Part shown: positions 47,439 through 55,596 of the stretch, piece after piece | How the letters are laid out: every line of letters starts with the position of its first letter | Position numbering within the stretch: the first letter of the stretch is position 1 | Assembly (NCBI GenBank): GCA_008125075.1 | Contig: VLTH01000002.1 | Span: 423,105 to 487,104, forward strand | Direction: 5' to 3' | Length of the DNA: 64,000 nucleotides | From: Acetivibrio alkalicellulosi | Lineage (GTDB): Bacteria; Bacillota; Clostridia; Acetivibrionales; Acetivibrionaceae | Translations under genes and position numbers: made by a program | The notes under the pieces: model-generated | Seen by the model: the letters and a program-made list of their open reading frames with translations, nothing else | Database searches by the model: none | Told to the model about the DNA's origin: nothing

Positions 47439-47762
47439 TTATTCTAAATGGCATATGCCGGCAACCTTATCTACCTCTAATACAAAAGCAATACCTTTAC
47501 CGGGAGTATTTAGACCTACTGCATCAGTAATGCTTTTTAATACTTTACTAGATTTTTCTTGATCAATAAGTGTAAGAATGATCTCCTTCTCTGGTTCTAT
47601 TGGTATACCTAAAAGCTTTGCATTTTCATTTATTCCTGTTCCTCTACCATGTATAATTGTGCCTCCTTCGGCACCGGCTTTTTTTGCTGCATCAATAACG
47701 TCACATGAAAATCCTTTATTAACTATTGTTACAATTAATTCAAATTTAATATCACACTTCAC
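47439..47762 (-). CDS. PII-like regulatory protein
   Basis: 107 residues, GTG start at 47762 with GGGAGG upstream. PII fold: ELIVTIVNKGFSCDVIDAAKKAGAEGGTIIHGRG, then IEPEKEIILTLI and GKGIAFVLEVDKVAG. It lacks the usual uridylylated-Tyr T-loop of GlnB/GlnK (it has GRGTGINENAK). It is the last gene of an operon with a second PII-like protein and two DUF1538 membrane proteins, suggesting that it gates that transporter in response to a nucleotide or metabolite. Confidence 0.85.
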   Translation of the reverse strand: MKCDIKFELIVTIVNKGFSCDVIDAAKKAGAEGGTIIHGRGTGINENAKLLGIPIEPEKEIILTLIDQEKSSKVLKSITDAVGLNTPGKGIAFVLEVDKVAGICHLE

Positions 47763-47788
47763 TTTAGCTTTCCTCCCTATTAAAAATC

Positions 47789-48151
47789 CTAATTAAGCAA
47801 GTCATTCATTTTAAGCAAATGAAAAATTCCTGATATGCCTTTAACTGATAGCACAAAAGATACTCCTTTTCCAGGCTGGTTTAATTGAGCCTTTTCTATA
47901 ATAAGGTCTAACATAAAGTCTGATTCTTCCTTTTTAACCAAAGTCAATATTATTTCTTTGTCAGGTTCATAATCAAGACAAAACATTTTTAAAAAACCTT
48001 TTTTTTCTTGAGTACCTCTTCCAAGAAGTATGGTACCTCCTTTTGCACCATGTTTCTTGGTAAATTCAACAACTTTACTTGCCATACCCTTCTTAACTAT
48101 GGTAACTATTAATTTGTAATCATCACATATGCATATGCCATTTTCATTCAT
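47789..48151 (-). CDS. PII-like regulatory protein, paralogue
   Basis: 120 residues. DDYKLIVTIVKKGMASKVVEF and HGAKGGTILLGRGTQEKK mirror the downstream paralogue, then DKEIILTLVKKEE and GKGVSFVLSVKGISG. Its ATG overlaps the stop of the DUF1538 gene (ATGA), so it is translationally coupled to it. The N-terminus has an extra CICDD. Two diverged PII-like copies may form a heteromer. Confidence 0.85.
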   Translation of the reverse strand: MNENGICICDDYKLIVTIVKKGMASKVVEFTKKHGAKGGTILLGRGTQEKKGFLKMFCLDYEPDKEIILTLVKKEESDFMLDLIIEKAQLNQPGKGVSFVLSVKGISGIFHLLKMNDLLN

Positions 48152-48873
48152 CTTGTATCTACTTTCCTTTCATATAAAAACCCAAGAGTCAGTATAGATA
48201 TTATAGGTATCATTGATACTAGTGCAACCATGCCAAAGCCTTCTGTCAAAGGGTTTCTATTTTCTAAAGCATTAGATGCTCCTACTGTAAGAGACAGTAG
48301 AAGTGTTACAATCATGGGTCCTGTTACAACTCCACCAGAATCAAAAGCAATCCCAACAAAAACAGGACTAACAAATTTTGACAAAACAAAGGCAATTAAA
48401 TAGCCAGGTATAATGAAGTACCATAGTGAAATACCTGTTAATATTCTTAACATTGATAATGCAACCGATACTGCCACTCCAATTGAAAGAGAGTATAAAA
48501 CTATATTTTGCTTAATATGGCCGCCAGAAACTTTTTCAACTTCTAGATTTAATATTCTTACAGCTGGTTCGGCAAAGGCAATAGTAAAACCAAATACAAA
48601 ACCTATTGGAACTAAAAGCCAGTTGTTTTTAAGGGAAGCTAATGAACTTCCTAGGTACTCTCCAGTAGATAAGTAACCCACATTAACTCCCTGTAAAAAT
48701 AGTACAAAACCAAAAAATACAAATACAATTCCCCAAAAAGCACGTAAGACTTCCTTTTTAGGCAGTTTTAAAACAAAGTATTGAAAAAGCATAAAAATTA
48801 CTAATAGTGGCAACAGCGCATAAAAAACTTCTTTTATAACTTGAGTCATTCCATCAAATAGCATGCCTATCAT
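48148..48873 (-). CDS. DUF1538 membrane protein
   Basis: Start set at ATG 48873 (MIGMLFDGM), one base after the stop of the previous gene. About 241 residues with seven or eight membrane segments; it keeps GFVLFLQGVNVGYLSTGEYLG, FGFTIAFAEPAVRILNL and FDSGGVVTGPMIVTLLLSL. The FDxGGVTTGP loop occurs in both DUF1538 genes and looks like a pore or substrate motif. The family is of unknown transport function, often linked to PII-like proteins. Confidence 0.85.
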   Translation of the reverse strand: MIGMLFDGMTQVIKEVFYALLPLLVIFMLFQYFVLKLPKKEVLRAFWGIVFVFFGFVLFLQGVNVGYLSTGEYLGSSLASLKNNWLLVPIGFVFGFTIAFAEPAVRILNLEVEKVSGGHIKQNIVLYSLSIGVAVSVALSMLRILTGISLWYFIIPGYLIAFVLSKFVSPVFVGIAFDSGGVVTGPMIVTLLLSLTVGASNALENRNPLTEGFGMVALVSMIPIISILTLGFLYERKVDTR

Positions 48874-48874
48874 G

Positions 48875-49561
48875 TCAATAGTACACCCCCAAAAGCAACA
48901 CAGCAAGAATAGGACCTATTGAGGCAAGTGCAACCAGTCCAAAGCTATTGTCTCCAGAATTCTTACTTCCGAAAATTGAAGCAACTCCAACTCCAAAGGC
49001 TAGTATAAATGGAACTGTCATTGGCCCTGTAGTAACTCCTCCTGCATCAAATGAAACAGCTAAAAATTCCGGAGAAGAAAACAGTGACAAAATAAATACA
49101 AGTGAGTACCCTCCAATTAGCATATAAACTAAAGGTATATTAAAAACTGTACGTATAATTGCTAATGCAAGAAAAATTGCAACGCCCAACGACACAACTA
49201 CAACTAAAAGATTTTTTGTTATTGTATCACCTGTCACGCTGTCCACCTGTATAGCTAGTATTTGAACTGAAGGCTCTGCTATAGTGACAACAAAACCCAG
49301 TATAAATCCAAAAAACAGTACAATCCAAAGTTTTCCTTTTTGCACAAGGGCAGAACCTATATACTCACCTATAGGAAGAAGGCTTATTCTAACTCCTGCA
49401 AGAAATAGAAAAAAGCCTGCCATTATCATTATTGTCCCTGCGATAAAGCTAGTAAATACTTCAATAGGCATTCTGACAATTGTTAACTGAAGAACTACGA
49501 CCAATACTGTAACAGGTATAATTGCATATAGCACTTCTAAAGATGTCTCCTTAAAGTTCAA
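48875..49561 (-). CDS. DUF1538 membrane protein, first gene of the operon
   Basis: 228 residues, TTG start at 49561 with GGAGG eight bases upstream (the nearby ATG is in another frame and stops at once). The motifs match its paralogue: FFLFLAGVRISLLPIGEYIG, GFVVTIAEPSVQILAIQ and FDAGGVTTGPMTVPFILAF. Together the two halves may form one transporter, as DUF1538 proteins in other bacteria can be fused duplications. Substrate unknown. Confidence 0.85.
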   Translation of the reverse strand: MNFKETSLEVLYAIIPVTVLVVVLQLTIVRMPIEVFTSFIAGTIMIMAGFFLFLAGVRISLLPIGEYIGSALVQKGKLWIVLFFGFILGFVVTIAEPSVQILAIQVDSVTGDTITKNLLVVVVSLGVAIFLALAIIRTVFNIPLVYMLIGGYSLVFILSLFSSPEFLAVSFDAGGVTTGPMTVPFILAFGVGVASIFGSKNSGDNSFGLVALASIGPILAVLLLGVYY

Positions 49562-49627
49562 TAATCATACCTCCATCATGACCATTATAGTGTATATTAT
49601 AACATACTGGGGTAAAGCCGCAAGAGA

Positions 49628-50646
49628 AATTTAGGGACGGTTCTTGAATTGAATTTTGGTATTTGATATAATATAAGAATGATTGAAAATATAACTTCTA
49701 CTACTATTTCACTACAGAGTTTATTTGATGCTTAATAGGTTCTGTGAAAATTGTGAGTATATTTTAGACAGTGCTTAACATATAAAACTTGAAAGGAGAA
49801 CCTTTTATGCCATGAGTTGCAAGAAATAAAGGAGAATTTTCAACCTACCATGTTATAATGCGTGGAAATGAAAGAAGAAATATCTTTCTATCTGATGACG
49901 ACAAAGAAAGATTTCTTAACACATTAAAAAGGATGAAGTATAAATACAACTATAAACTTGAGGCATACTGTTTAATGGATAACCATGTTCATTTGCTGAT
50001 TAACGACAACGGAAATGACATTTCAAAGATAATGAAGAGTATTAACATAAGCTATGTCTATTACTTTAATCACCAGTATAAAAGAATAGGGCACTTGTTT
50101 CAGGATAGGTTTAAAAGCGAACTGATTGACAACGATAATTATTTACTGAGTGTAAGTGCATATATTCATAACAATCCCGTAAAAGCAGGCATTGTAAATT
50201 TACCTGAAAAATACAAATGGAGTAGTTACAATTTTTATATTGGTACTAAGGAAGATAAAGAGGGATTAATTGAAAATGGACGTATTCTAGCTCTCTTTTC
50301 AAACAAAAAGAAAAAGGCTTGTACTGCTTACCGTAATTATGTTTTAAAGTTTGAGATGGTGTACGAGATTTTGGATATTGACGAAGACAGGCTTTTATAC
50401 ATAAAAGAAAACAATGATTATATTGACTCTTTTGAGGATGCTCAGAAAATAGTTCATAAAGAACTTGAAATTAGGGGAAAAACCTTTGAGCAAATGAAGA
50501 AAGATAAAGAGTTTAGATTAGAATTAATTAAAAAACTACGATCAAATTCAAACTTGTCACTAAAAGAAATAGGGCAGATATGTGGAGGTATATCTCAATC
50601 AATGGTTTGCAAGCTGTTAAGTCAATTCAAGAACCGTCCCTAAATT
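49628..50646 (+). mobile_element. RAYT transposase unit with perfect 25-bp inverted ends
   Basis: The 25 bases at 49628-49652 (containing TTAGGGACGGTTCTTGAATT) are the exact reverse complement of 50622-50646. They enclose a single REP-associated tyrosine transposase gene whose last codons run into the right repeat. It lies in the gap between the DUF1538 operon and tRNA-Arg. No target duplication is evident. Confidence 0.8.
49807..50643 (+). pseudogene. REP-associated tyrosine transposase (Y1/RAYT), nonsense mutation at codon 3
   Basis: The family N-terminus is MPRVARNKGEFSTYHVIMRG; here the bases from ATG 49807 read MP-stop-VARNKGEFSTYHVIMRG, a CGA to TGA change. AGGAGA lies before 49807, so this is the native start. 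The next in-frame ATG (49858, MRGNERRNIFL) would drop the first beta strand. The rest is intact: HUH motif in CLMDNHVHLLI, Tyr region in LLSVSAYIHNNPVKAG, and a C-terminal helix-turn-helix (LSLKEIGQICGGISQS) of the extended Y1 subgroup. RAYT proteins process single-stranded hairpins. It is probably inactive unless the stop is read through or translation restarts at 49858. Confidence 0.8.
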
Positions 50647-50727
50647 GAATTTATACAAAATTTCCACTTGATTTTTTTAGCAGCACGTGTTAAAATAACA
50701 TGTGTTTCTGTAAGGAACAAAATATGT

Positions 50728-50803
50728 GCGCCCGTGGCCAAGTGGATAAGGCACAGGTTTCCTAAACCTGCATTCGGACGTTCGAGTCGTCTCGGGCGTA
50801 CCA
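50728..50803 (+). tRNA. tRNA-Arg, anticodon CCT
   Basis: Cloverleaf with acceptor GCGCCCG/CGGGCGT, anticodon stem CAGGT/ACCTG around loop TTCCTAA (anticodon CCT, decoding AGG), T loop GTTCGAGTC, discriminator A and an encoded CCA (50801-50803). Confidence 0.95.
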
Positions 50804-50831
50804 AAAACCCTATTTTATATAGGGTTTTTTT
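50804..50831 (+). terminator. terminator of tRNA-Arg
   Basis: AAACCCTAT pairs with ATAGGGTTT, then further T. Directly after the CCA end. Confidence 0.85.
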
Positions 50832-50903
50832 GTTAGGTGGTAAAAGGGTTATAATCTTCAGGTTGAGTGGCGTCTACACTTGAGGCGCGGATTTCGCTAA
50901 GAC

Positions 50904-51761
50904 CTAAAAATTAAGTGGTTTTACGCCTATGACTTTTACTATAAAAGCAATAGCAAATATTAATCCTGCAACTGATGCCATTGAGCCTGAAATAGAAACA
51001 TCTAAAAGACTTGCCACATGATATCCTATAACTCCAGTAAGAATGCCAAGTATACCGCTTACTAAAATCATATGTTTTAGTTTGTTTGTTAGAAGGTAGG
51101 CTGTAAGAGGTGGCACTGTCATTAATGCAACTACAAGTATTGATCCTACAGTATCAAAGGCGCCTATAGCAGTTATTGAAACAACTCCCATAAGTCCATA
51201 ATGAACAATACCTGGAGTAATGCCAAGTGCAAATGCAAGAGCAGGGTCGAAGGTGGAGATTTTTAATTCTTTATAAAACAAAGATATAAATAAAATATTT
51301 AATATTAGTATTGAGCCAATAATATAAAATGCTTTAGGTCCAAAATCTATATTGCCAATATTTAGTCTTCTAAAGGGAGCAAAAGCAATTTCACCTAATA
51401 AAACGGCATCAGTGTCAAGATGTACATTGTGAGCGTATTTAGAAATAATAATTATTCCTATGCTAAATAGAGCTGTAAAAATAAGACCTATGGCAGAATC
51501 TTCAGAAACTAGATTAGTATTTTTTAATACTTCAACTAAAGCTACTGTTAATAAGCCTGTTATAGTAGCTCCTATTATTAGTAGGGGTGAGTGAATATTT
51601 TTTGTATACAAATAGGCAACTGCAATGCCTGCTAGAATGGAATGACTTATAGCATCACTCATCATTGCCATCTTTCTTAAAACCAGGAAGGTACCGCATA
51701 AGGTACATGTAAGACTGGTGAGGATTGCCAGTATCAGGATTTCCATTTGAGCATTATTCAT
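50904..51761 (-). CDS. mntD: metal ABC transporter permease (MntD-like)
   Basis: Start set at ATG 51761 (MNNAQMEILILAIL), with TAGGTG upstream; a GTG three codons earlier overlaps that site. About 285 residues with eight or nine membrane segments. FLVLRKMAMMSDAISHSILAG and GAFDTVGSILVVALMTVPPLTAYL are conserved in ABC-3 family Mn/Zn/Fe permeases. It overlaps the end of mntC. The order SBP-ATPase-long permease-short permease matches mntABCD of Bacillus and troABCD of Treponema. Confidence 0.9.
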   Translation of the reverse strand: MNNAQMEILILAILTSLTCTLCGTFLVLRKMAMMSDAISHSILAGIAVAYLYTKNIHSPLLIIGATITGLLTVALVEVLKNTNLVSEDSAIGLIFTALFSIGIIIISKYAHNVHLDTDAVLLGEIAFAPFRRLNIGNIDFGPKAFYIIGSILILNILFISLFYKELKISTFDPALAFALGITPGIVHYGLMGVVSITAIGAFDTVGSILVVALMTVPPLTAYLLTNKLKHMILVSGILGILTGVIGYHVASLLDVSISGSMASVAGLIFAIAFIVKVIGVKPLNF

Positions 51762-52863
51762 ATGAATCACCTACCAATAAAATATGCTTGACTCTTTTTA
51801 ATCCCGTTAATGTAAGTTCTAAGGATTGATCATGTCGCTTTAGTAAATTTGCCTGCTCCATTTTCTTTATTATCTTTATAAGTTTTTTATCAAAAACCCA
51901 TAGTTCATTTTGTATAATTGAATCTATATTTTTAGTTTCTGAGTGATAAAGATTGGTTAAAATAATATCTTGCTTAATTTTTAAGTTATTATTGTAAGTA
52001 TAATAAAGTTTTTTTAGTATTCCTCTTTTTGGGGCAAAAAGAAGAGAGAATAAAAATATAATAAAACTTACAAGGACAATTAATGGGCCTGTTGGCATCT
52101 TTGATGTGCTACTGCTTATAATTGCTCCTGTAATACCAGAAAGAGCTCCAAAGAGACCTCCTAGTACAGCCATAATTTCTAAGCGATCAGTCCATTGTCG
52201 GCTAGCAGCGGCAGGTGCTATAAGCATTGCACTCATTAAGACAACACCAACTGTTTGAAGACCTACAACGATAGATATTACAATAAGGCATGTTAATAAA
52301 AGATCAAGTTTTTTCATGGGAAAACCAACTATATTTCCGAATTCAGAATTAAATGAAAGTAGCTTAAATTCCTTCCACAGAGCAAATGTTATAAGAAGGG
52401 ATACAGCTGCTAAAATGCCCATAGTAAAAATATCTTCTCTAAGAAGAGTTGCCGCCTGACCAAACAAAAATTTATTGAGTCCTGCCTGTCTTGAGTTGGG
52501 TAATTTTTGAACAATGCTTAGCATTACCATACCAAAGCCAAAAAAAACTGACAATATAATAGCAAGAGCACCATCGTATTTTATTTTTGTATAGCGTACA
52601 ATTAACATCATACACAGAGATGAAAACCATCCAGCAAAGAGAGCTCCTGTAAGAAGTATGACAGGGGAGCGACTTCCTGTGAGCAAAAATGCAATAACTA
52701 TTCCAGGAAGAGCGGAATGAGAAATAGCATCTCCCAGTAAACTTTGCTTTCTCAATACAGCAAATGTTCCCAATATCCCAGAAGTAATTCCCAATATGAC
52801 ACACCCAAGTATAACTGTTTTTAAAGTATAATCTTTAAATAAGTAAGTTATATTGTCAATCAT
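51754..52863 (-). CDS. mntC: metal ABC transporter permease with C-terminal helix-turn-helix extension (MntC-like)
   Basis: 369 residues. ABC-3 permease part about 1-285 with LGTFAVLRKQSLLGDAISHS and VGLQTVGVVLMSAMLIAPAAA. After the last membrane segment, about 80 residues (KRGILKKLYYTYNNNLKIKQ onward, with ELWVFDKKLIKIIKKMEQ and LTLTGLKRVKHI) look like a DtxR/MntR-type winged helix, an extension also seen in other MntC/TroC proteins. It could sense metal or tether a regulator. It overlaps the ATPase gene by 4 bases. Confidence 0.9.
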   Translation of the reverse strand: MIDNITYLFKDYTLKTVILGCVILGITSGILGTFAVLRKQSLLGDAISHSALPGIVIAFLLTGSRSPVILLTGALFAGWFSSLCMMLIVRYTKIKYDGALAIILSVFFGFGMVMLSIVQKLPNSRQAGLNKFLFGQAATLLREDIFTMGILAAVSLLITFALWKEFKLLSFNSEFGNIVGFPMKKLDLLLTCLIVISIVVGLQTVGVVLMSAMLIAPAAASRQWTDRLEIMAVLGGLFGALSGITGAIISSSTSKMPTGPLIVLVSFIIFLFSLLFAPKRGILKKLYYTYNNNLKIKQDIILTNLYHSETKNIDSIIQNELWVFDKKLIKIIKKMEQANLLKRHDQSLELTLTGLKRVKHILLVGDSYE

Positions 52864-53636
52864 ACTCTTTCCTCACTAACATAAGAATTTTTAAAATTAT
52901 TTTTTGTAACTAAAGAGTATACAGGTTGGTTACAATAGGTTTTTTTTATGTTTTCACCAACAAAAATATCTTCACAGGGGCCAAATGCAATGCACCTTGT
53001 ATTTAACATCATAACCCAGTCAAAATACTCTGAAACTGTTTCTAAATCATGATGAACGGCTACTATTGTTTTGCCTTCCCTTTTTAATTCTTTCAGTAAG
53101 TTTACAATTATTTTTTCTGTAAAGGCATCAACACCCTGAAAGGGTTCATCCATTAAATATAAATCTGCTTTTTGTACAAGAGCTCTTGCAAGAAATGTGC
53201 GCTGCTGCTGTCCTCCTGACAACATGCTTATCTGTCTATTTTTATATTGCTCCATACCAAGTTTATCAAGTGCATATAAGGCAGTCTCTTTTTCTTTTTT
53301 ACCAGGACGTTTAATCCAACCTAAATCACCATAGAGACCCATTGTAACAACGTCAAGTACAGTTGTGGGAAAATCCCAGTCCACGCTTCCTCTTTGCGGT
53401 ACATATGCAACTTTTTTGCGAATTTCCTTATAAGGTTTTCCATATATTTTTGTACTTCCTGCAACAGGTTTTATTAATCCTAAAACAGATTTTATAAATG
53501 TACTTTTTCCAGCGCCATTAGGTCCAACAATCCCCATTAAAACCCCTTCGGGAACTGATACATTTATATCCCATAAAACAGGATTGTCATGATAAGCTAC
53601 TGTTAATGAATTAACTTCTAATGCTTTATTATACAT
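52860..53636 (-). CDS. mntB: metal ABC transporter ATP-binding protein (MntB-like)
   Basis: 258 residues. Walker A GPNGAGKSTFIK, Q-loop in VAYVPQRGSVDWDFP, signature LSGGQQQRTFLARAL, Walker B LYLMDEPFQGVD and switch His in VAVHHDLETV are all present. YVPQRGSVDWDFP is typical of Mn/Zn importers. It energises the two permeases downstream. A short gap of 31 bases separates it from the binding protein gene. Confidence 0.95.
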   Translation of the reverse strand: MYNKALEVNSLTVAYHDNPVLWDINVSVPEGVLMGIVGPNGAGKSTFIKSVLGLIKPVAGSTKIYGKPYKEIRKKVAYVPQRGSVDWDFPTTVLDVVTMGLYGDLGWIKRPGKKEKETALYALDKLGMEQYKNRQISMLSGGQQQRTFLARALVQKADLYLMDEPFQGVDAFTEKIIVNLLKELKREGKTIVAVHHDLETVSEYFDWVMMLNTRCIAFGPCEDIFVGENIKKTYCNQPVYSLVTKNNFKNSYVSEERV

Positions 53637-53667
53637 AACATTTAACTCTCCTAACTTATTTAAAGGC

Positions 53668-54624
53668 TTAAGGATTTAGTGCTTTGGTAATAGTGTCAAT
53701 GTTGTGTTTAACCATTCCAATATATGTTCCTTCGGGCTCATGTAAATCTCCCATGGAATCTGAAAACAATTCTCCGCCTATTTCAACATTAAAGTTCCTA
53801 GATTGTACAGCTTCTTTCAAAGCCTCAATGTGACGTGTCTGAACTGATGTCTCGATGAAGATAGCAGGTATCTTATGCTGGCATATAAAGTCAGCAAGAT
53901 TTCTAACATCTGCTATACCTGCCTGAGTTTCAGTACTAAGTCCTTGCAGTCCTAAAACTTTAAAACCATAAGCAATTCCAAAGTATTGAAAAGCATCATG
54001 AGCAGTAATTAAAACTCTATGTTCTTCTGGAACTTTAAGAGCCACAGTGTTTACATATTCATGTAAGATTTTAAGTTCTTCAATGTAGTTGTTGGCGTTT
54101 TTTGAATATACATAAGCGTTAGAACTATCTAATTCCACTAGTATATCAGTCACAAATACAACAACATCTTTCCATAACATTACATCAAGCCATATGTGAG
54201 GATCATAACTACCTTCATAATTATCTTCACCAGCAAGGAGCTTGGATTTATCAATAGCATCAGTAACTGCATATGTGGGAATATTTCTTTTTGACATTTC
54301 CTCAAACAAGTCAGCCATTTTACCTTCTAAATGTAACCCATTATAAAAAATTATATCAGCATTAGAAAGCTTTATTACGTCACCTTCGGTTGCCTGAAAT
54401 GAATGAGGATCAATACCAGGTCCCATTAGTCCGTGAACATCTATGGCGTCTTCGCCTAACACTTTAAGTAAATCTGTAATCATTGTTGTGGTTGTTACAA
54501 CTTGTAATTTGTTGTTTGAGGGTAAAGATGCATTGTTAGTTATATTAGAAGTATAGAGATATAAGGCATAGCTGGCTGATAAAATTACTAGTACAATAAC
54601 AAGTGATAAAACTTTGTATTTCAT
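53668..54624 (-). CDS. mntA: metal ABC transporter substrate-binding protein (MntA/TroA-like)
   Basis: 318 residues. Cluster A-I fold: VVTTTTMITDLLKVLG, metal ligands His in GIDPHSFQAT and His in SYDPHIWLDV, Glu in FIETSVQTRH and Asp in ELFSDSMG. There is no His-rich loop, which favours Mn2+ (or Fe2+) over Zn2+. Unlike most Gram-positive binding proteins it has no lipobox Cys (the N-terminus reads SLVIVLVILSASYALYLYT), so it is held by an uncleaved anchor or released. AGAGGAG precedes the ATG. It is the first gene of the operon. Confidence 0.92.
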   Translation of the reverse strand: MKYKVLSLVIVLVILSASYALYLYTSNITNNASLPSNNKLQVVTTTTMITDLLKVLGEDAIDVHGLMGPGIDPHSFQATEGDVIKLSNADIIFYNGLHLEGKMADLFEEMSKRNIPTYAVTDAIDKSKLLAGEDNYEGSYDPHIWLDVMLWKDVVVFVTDILVELDSSNAYVYSKNANNYIEELKILHEYVNTVALKVPEEHRVLITAHDAFQYFGIAYGFKVLGLQGLSTETQAGIADVRNLADFICQHKIPAIFIETSVQTRHIEALKEAVQSRNFNVEIGGELFSDSMGDLHEPEGTYIGMVKHNIDTITKALNP

Positions 54625-54737
54625 TTATCAAGGCTCCTCTCTTAAGACAAAAAAATGCCCACTTTTGTAGTTTCATTATATGCGCTAAATGAATATCAGG
54701 TTACTGTTGCTATTAAATTATGTTTACAAAATTTTTA

Positions 54738-54766
54738 TTGAAAACATAAACCGTATGTAGTATAAT
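54738..54766 (+). promoter_or_regulatory. sigma-A type promoter
   Basis: TTGAAA (54738-54743), a 17-base spacer and perfect TATAAT (54761-54766). It points away from the metal transporter into the gene-poor stretch before mgtE and is 48 bases before the small frame at 54815. Confidence 0.6.
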
Positions 54767-54814
54767 TACAGAGCAAGTTTTCATAGAAAAATTTGAATTT
54801 GTGGAGGTGGTAGA

Positions 54815-54910
54815 ATGGACGCTGGGCCCAATCATAAGGATAGTATATTGTGCAACATATCAGGCAATGCGATTTTCTGCCACTCATATCTATATTATAA
54901 GGTAGGATAA
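54815..54910 (+). CDS. possible 31-residue small protein
   Basis: ATG preceded by GGAGGTGG and, further upstream, the promoter at 54738-54766. The product (MDAGPNHKDSILCNISGNAI, then FCHSYLYYKVG) has two Cys and two His that could bind a metal. No family recognised. It lies between the mnt operon and mgtE. The expression signals are good but so short a frame can arise by chance. Confidence 0.3.
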   Translation: MDAGPNHKDSILCNISGNAIFCHSYLYYKVG

Positions 54911-55596
54911 GTCTTATTTTAAATCTCCTGGTATTGTTGTTTTCAATTTAAAGCATATTTTAGCAGAAAAGTTTTTGTTGCTATAGAAAATTATAGACTA
55001 TATTTTTTAAAAGTTTGTTTAAAAAGCTAACTTTTAGAAAAAGAATAGTATATAGGAGCTAAAGCTACAATTACATTGAAAAATTTGTGGTGGTAAATAT
55101 TTTACAAGAGGGTCAAAAAATCACAAAACTGCTAAGAATCAAGGTTTTGAAAAGGATATTACTATCAGTGATAACCCGGTATTATTGTGGGTACTTACAC
55201 ATTTAGAATAAGTAGACATTCAACAGCAAAAAGATTAACAACATAATATGAAAATATTTAATTGAAATGAATGTCTTTGAACATGTGCATGCATGCGCAA
55301 ACAAATTGCAGGATGCTAAATATGCCATGTGAAAGTGTAAGGAATAATTTGCTTACTCTTAAGCTCCTAAAATATTTTAAAAAAGTATGCATTATACCTT
55401 TCTAGAGTTGTGATACACTTTGTGATTGCACTTTAGTTGTGGTGTGAATACTATGAAGTATATATTTTATGTGTACTACAAGAGTAACTAGCAAAATTAC
55501 TATTATTTCTTCAAAACTTAGTTATAAACAGGAATTTTGGAAGTATTAAGTAGATGCTTTAAATTTGATATTTTTACATGAAGGAGGTAAACTAAT
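54911..55596. other. gene-poor stretch before mgtE with degenerate fragments
   Basis: No complete gene. 55000-55075 resembles, at the DNA level, the 3' end of the SLH gene (44240-44320; shared blocks AAAAGTTTG, AAAAAGC, AACTT and GAATAGTATA) and is probably a decayed SLH gene tail on the minus strand. 55214-55320 holds copy B of the divergent repeat. I see no M-box magnesium riboswitch upstream of mgtE. Confidence 0.5.
55214..55320. repeat. divergent ~110-bp noncoding repeat, copy B
   Basis: Counterpart of 21361-21470 (see that entry). Here the outer arms GACATTCA and TGAATGTC are perfectly complementary. After both copies a TGCTCC/AGCTCC block followed by TTAAAAAA also recurs. Confidence 0.6.

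Noticed and set aside
54911-55596. Possible M-box magnesium riboswitch before mgtE
   Set aside because: The conserved M-box blocks could not be found; only a degenerate SLH fragment and a repeat are present.
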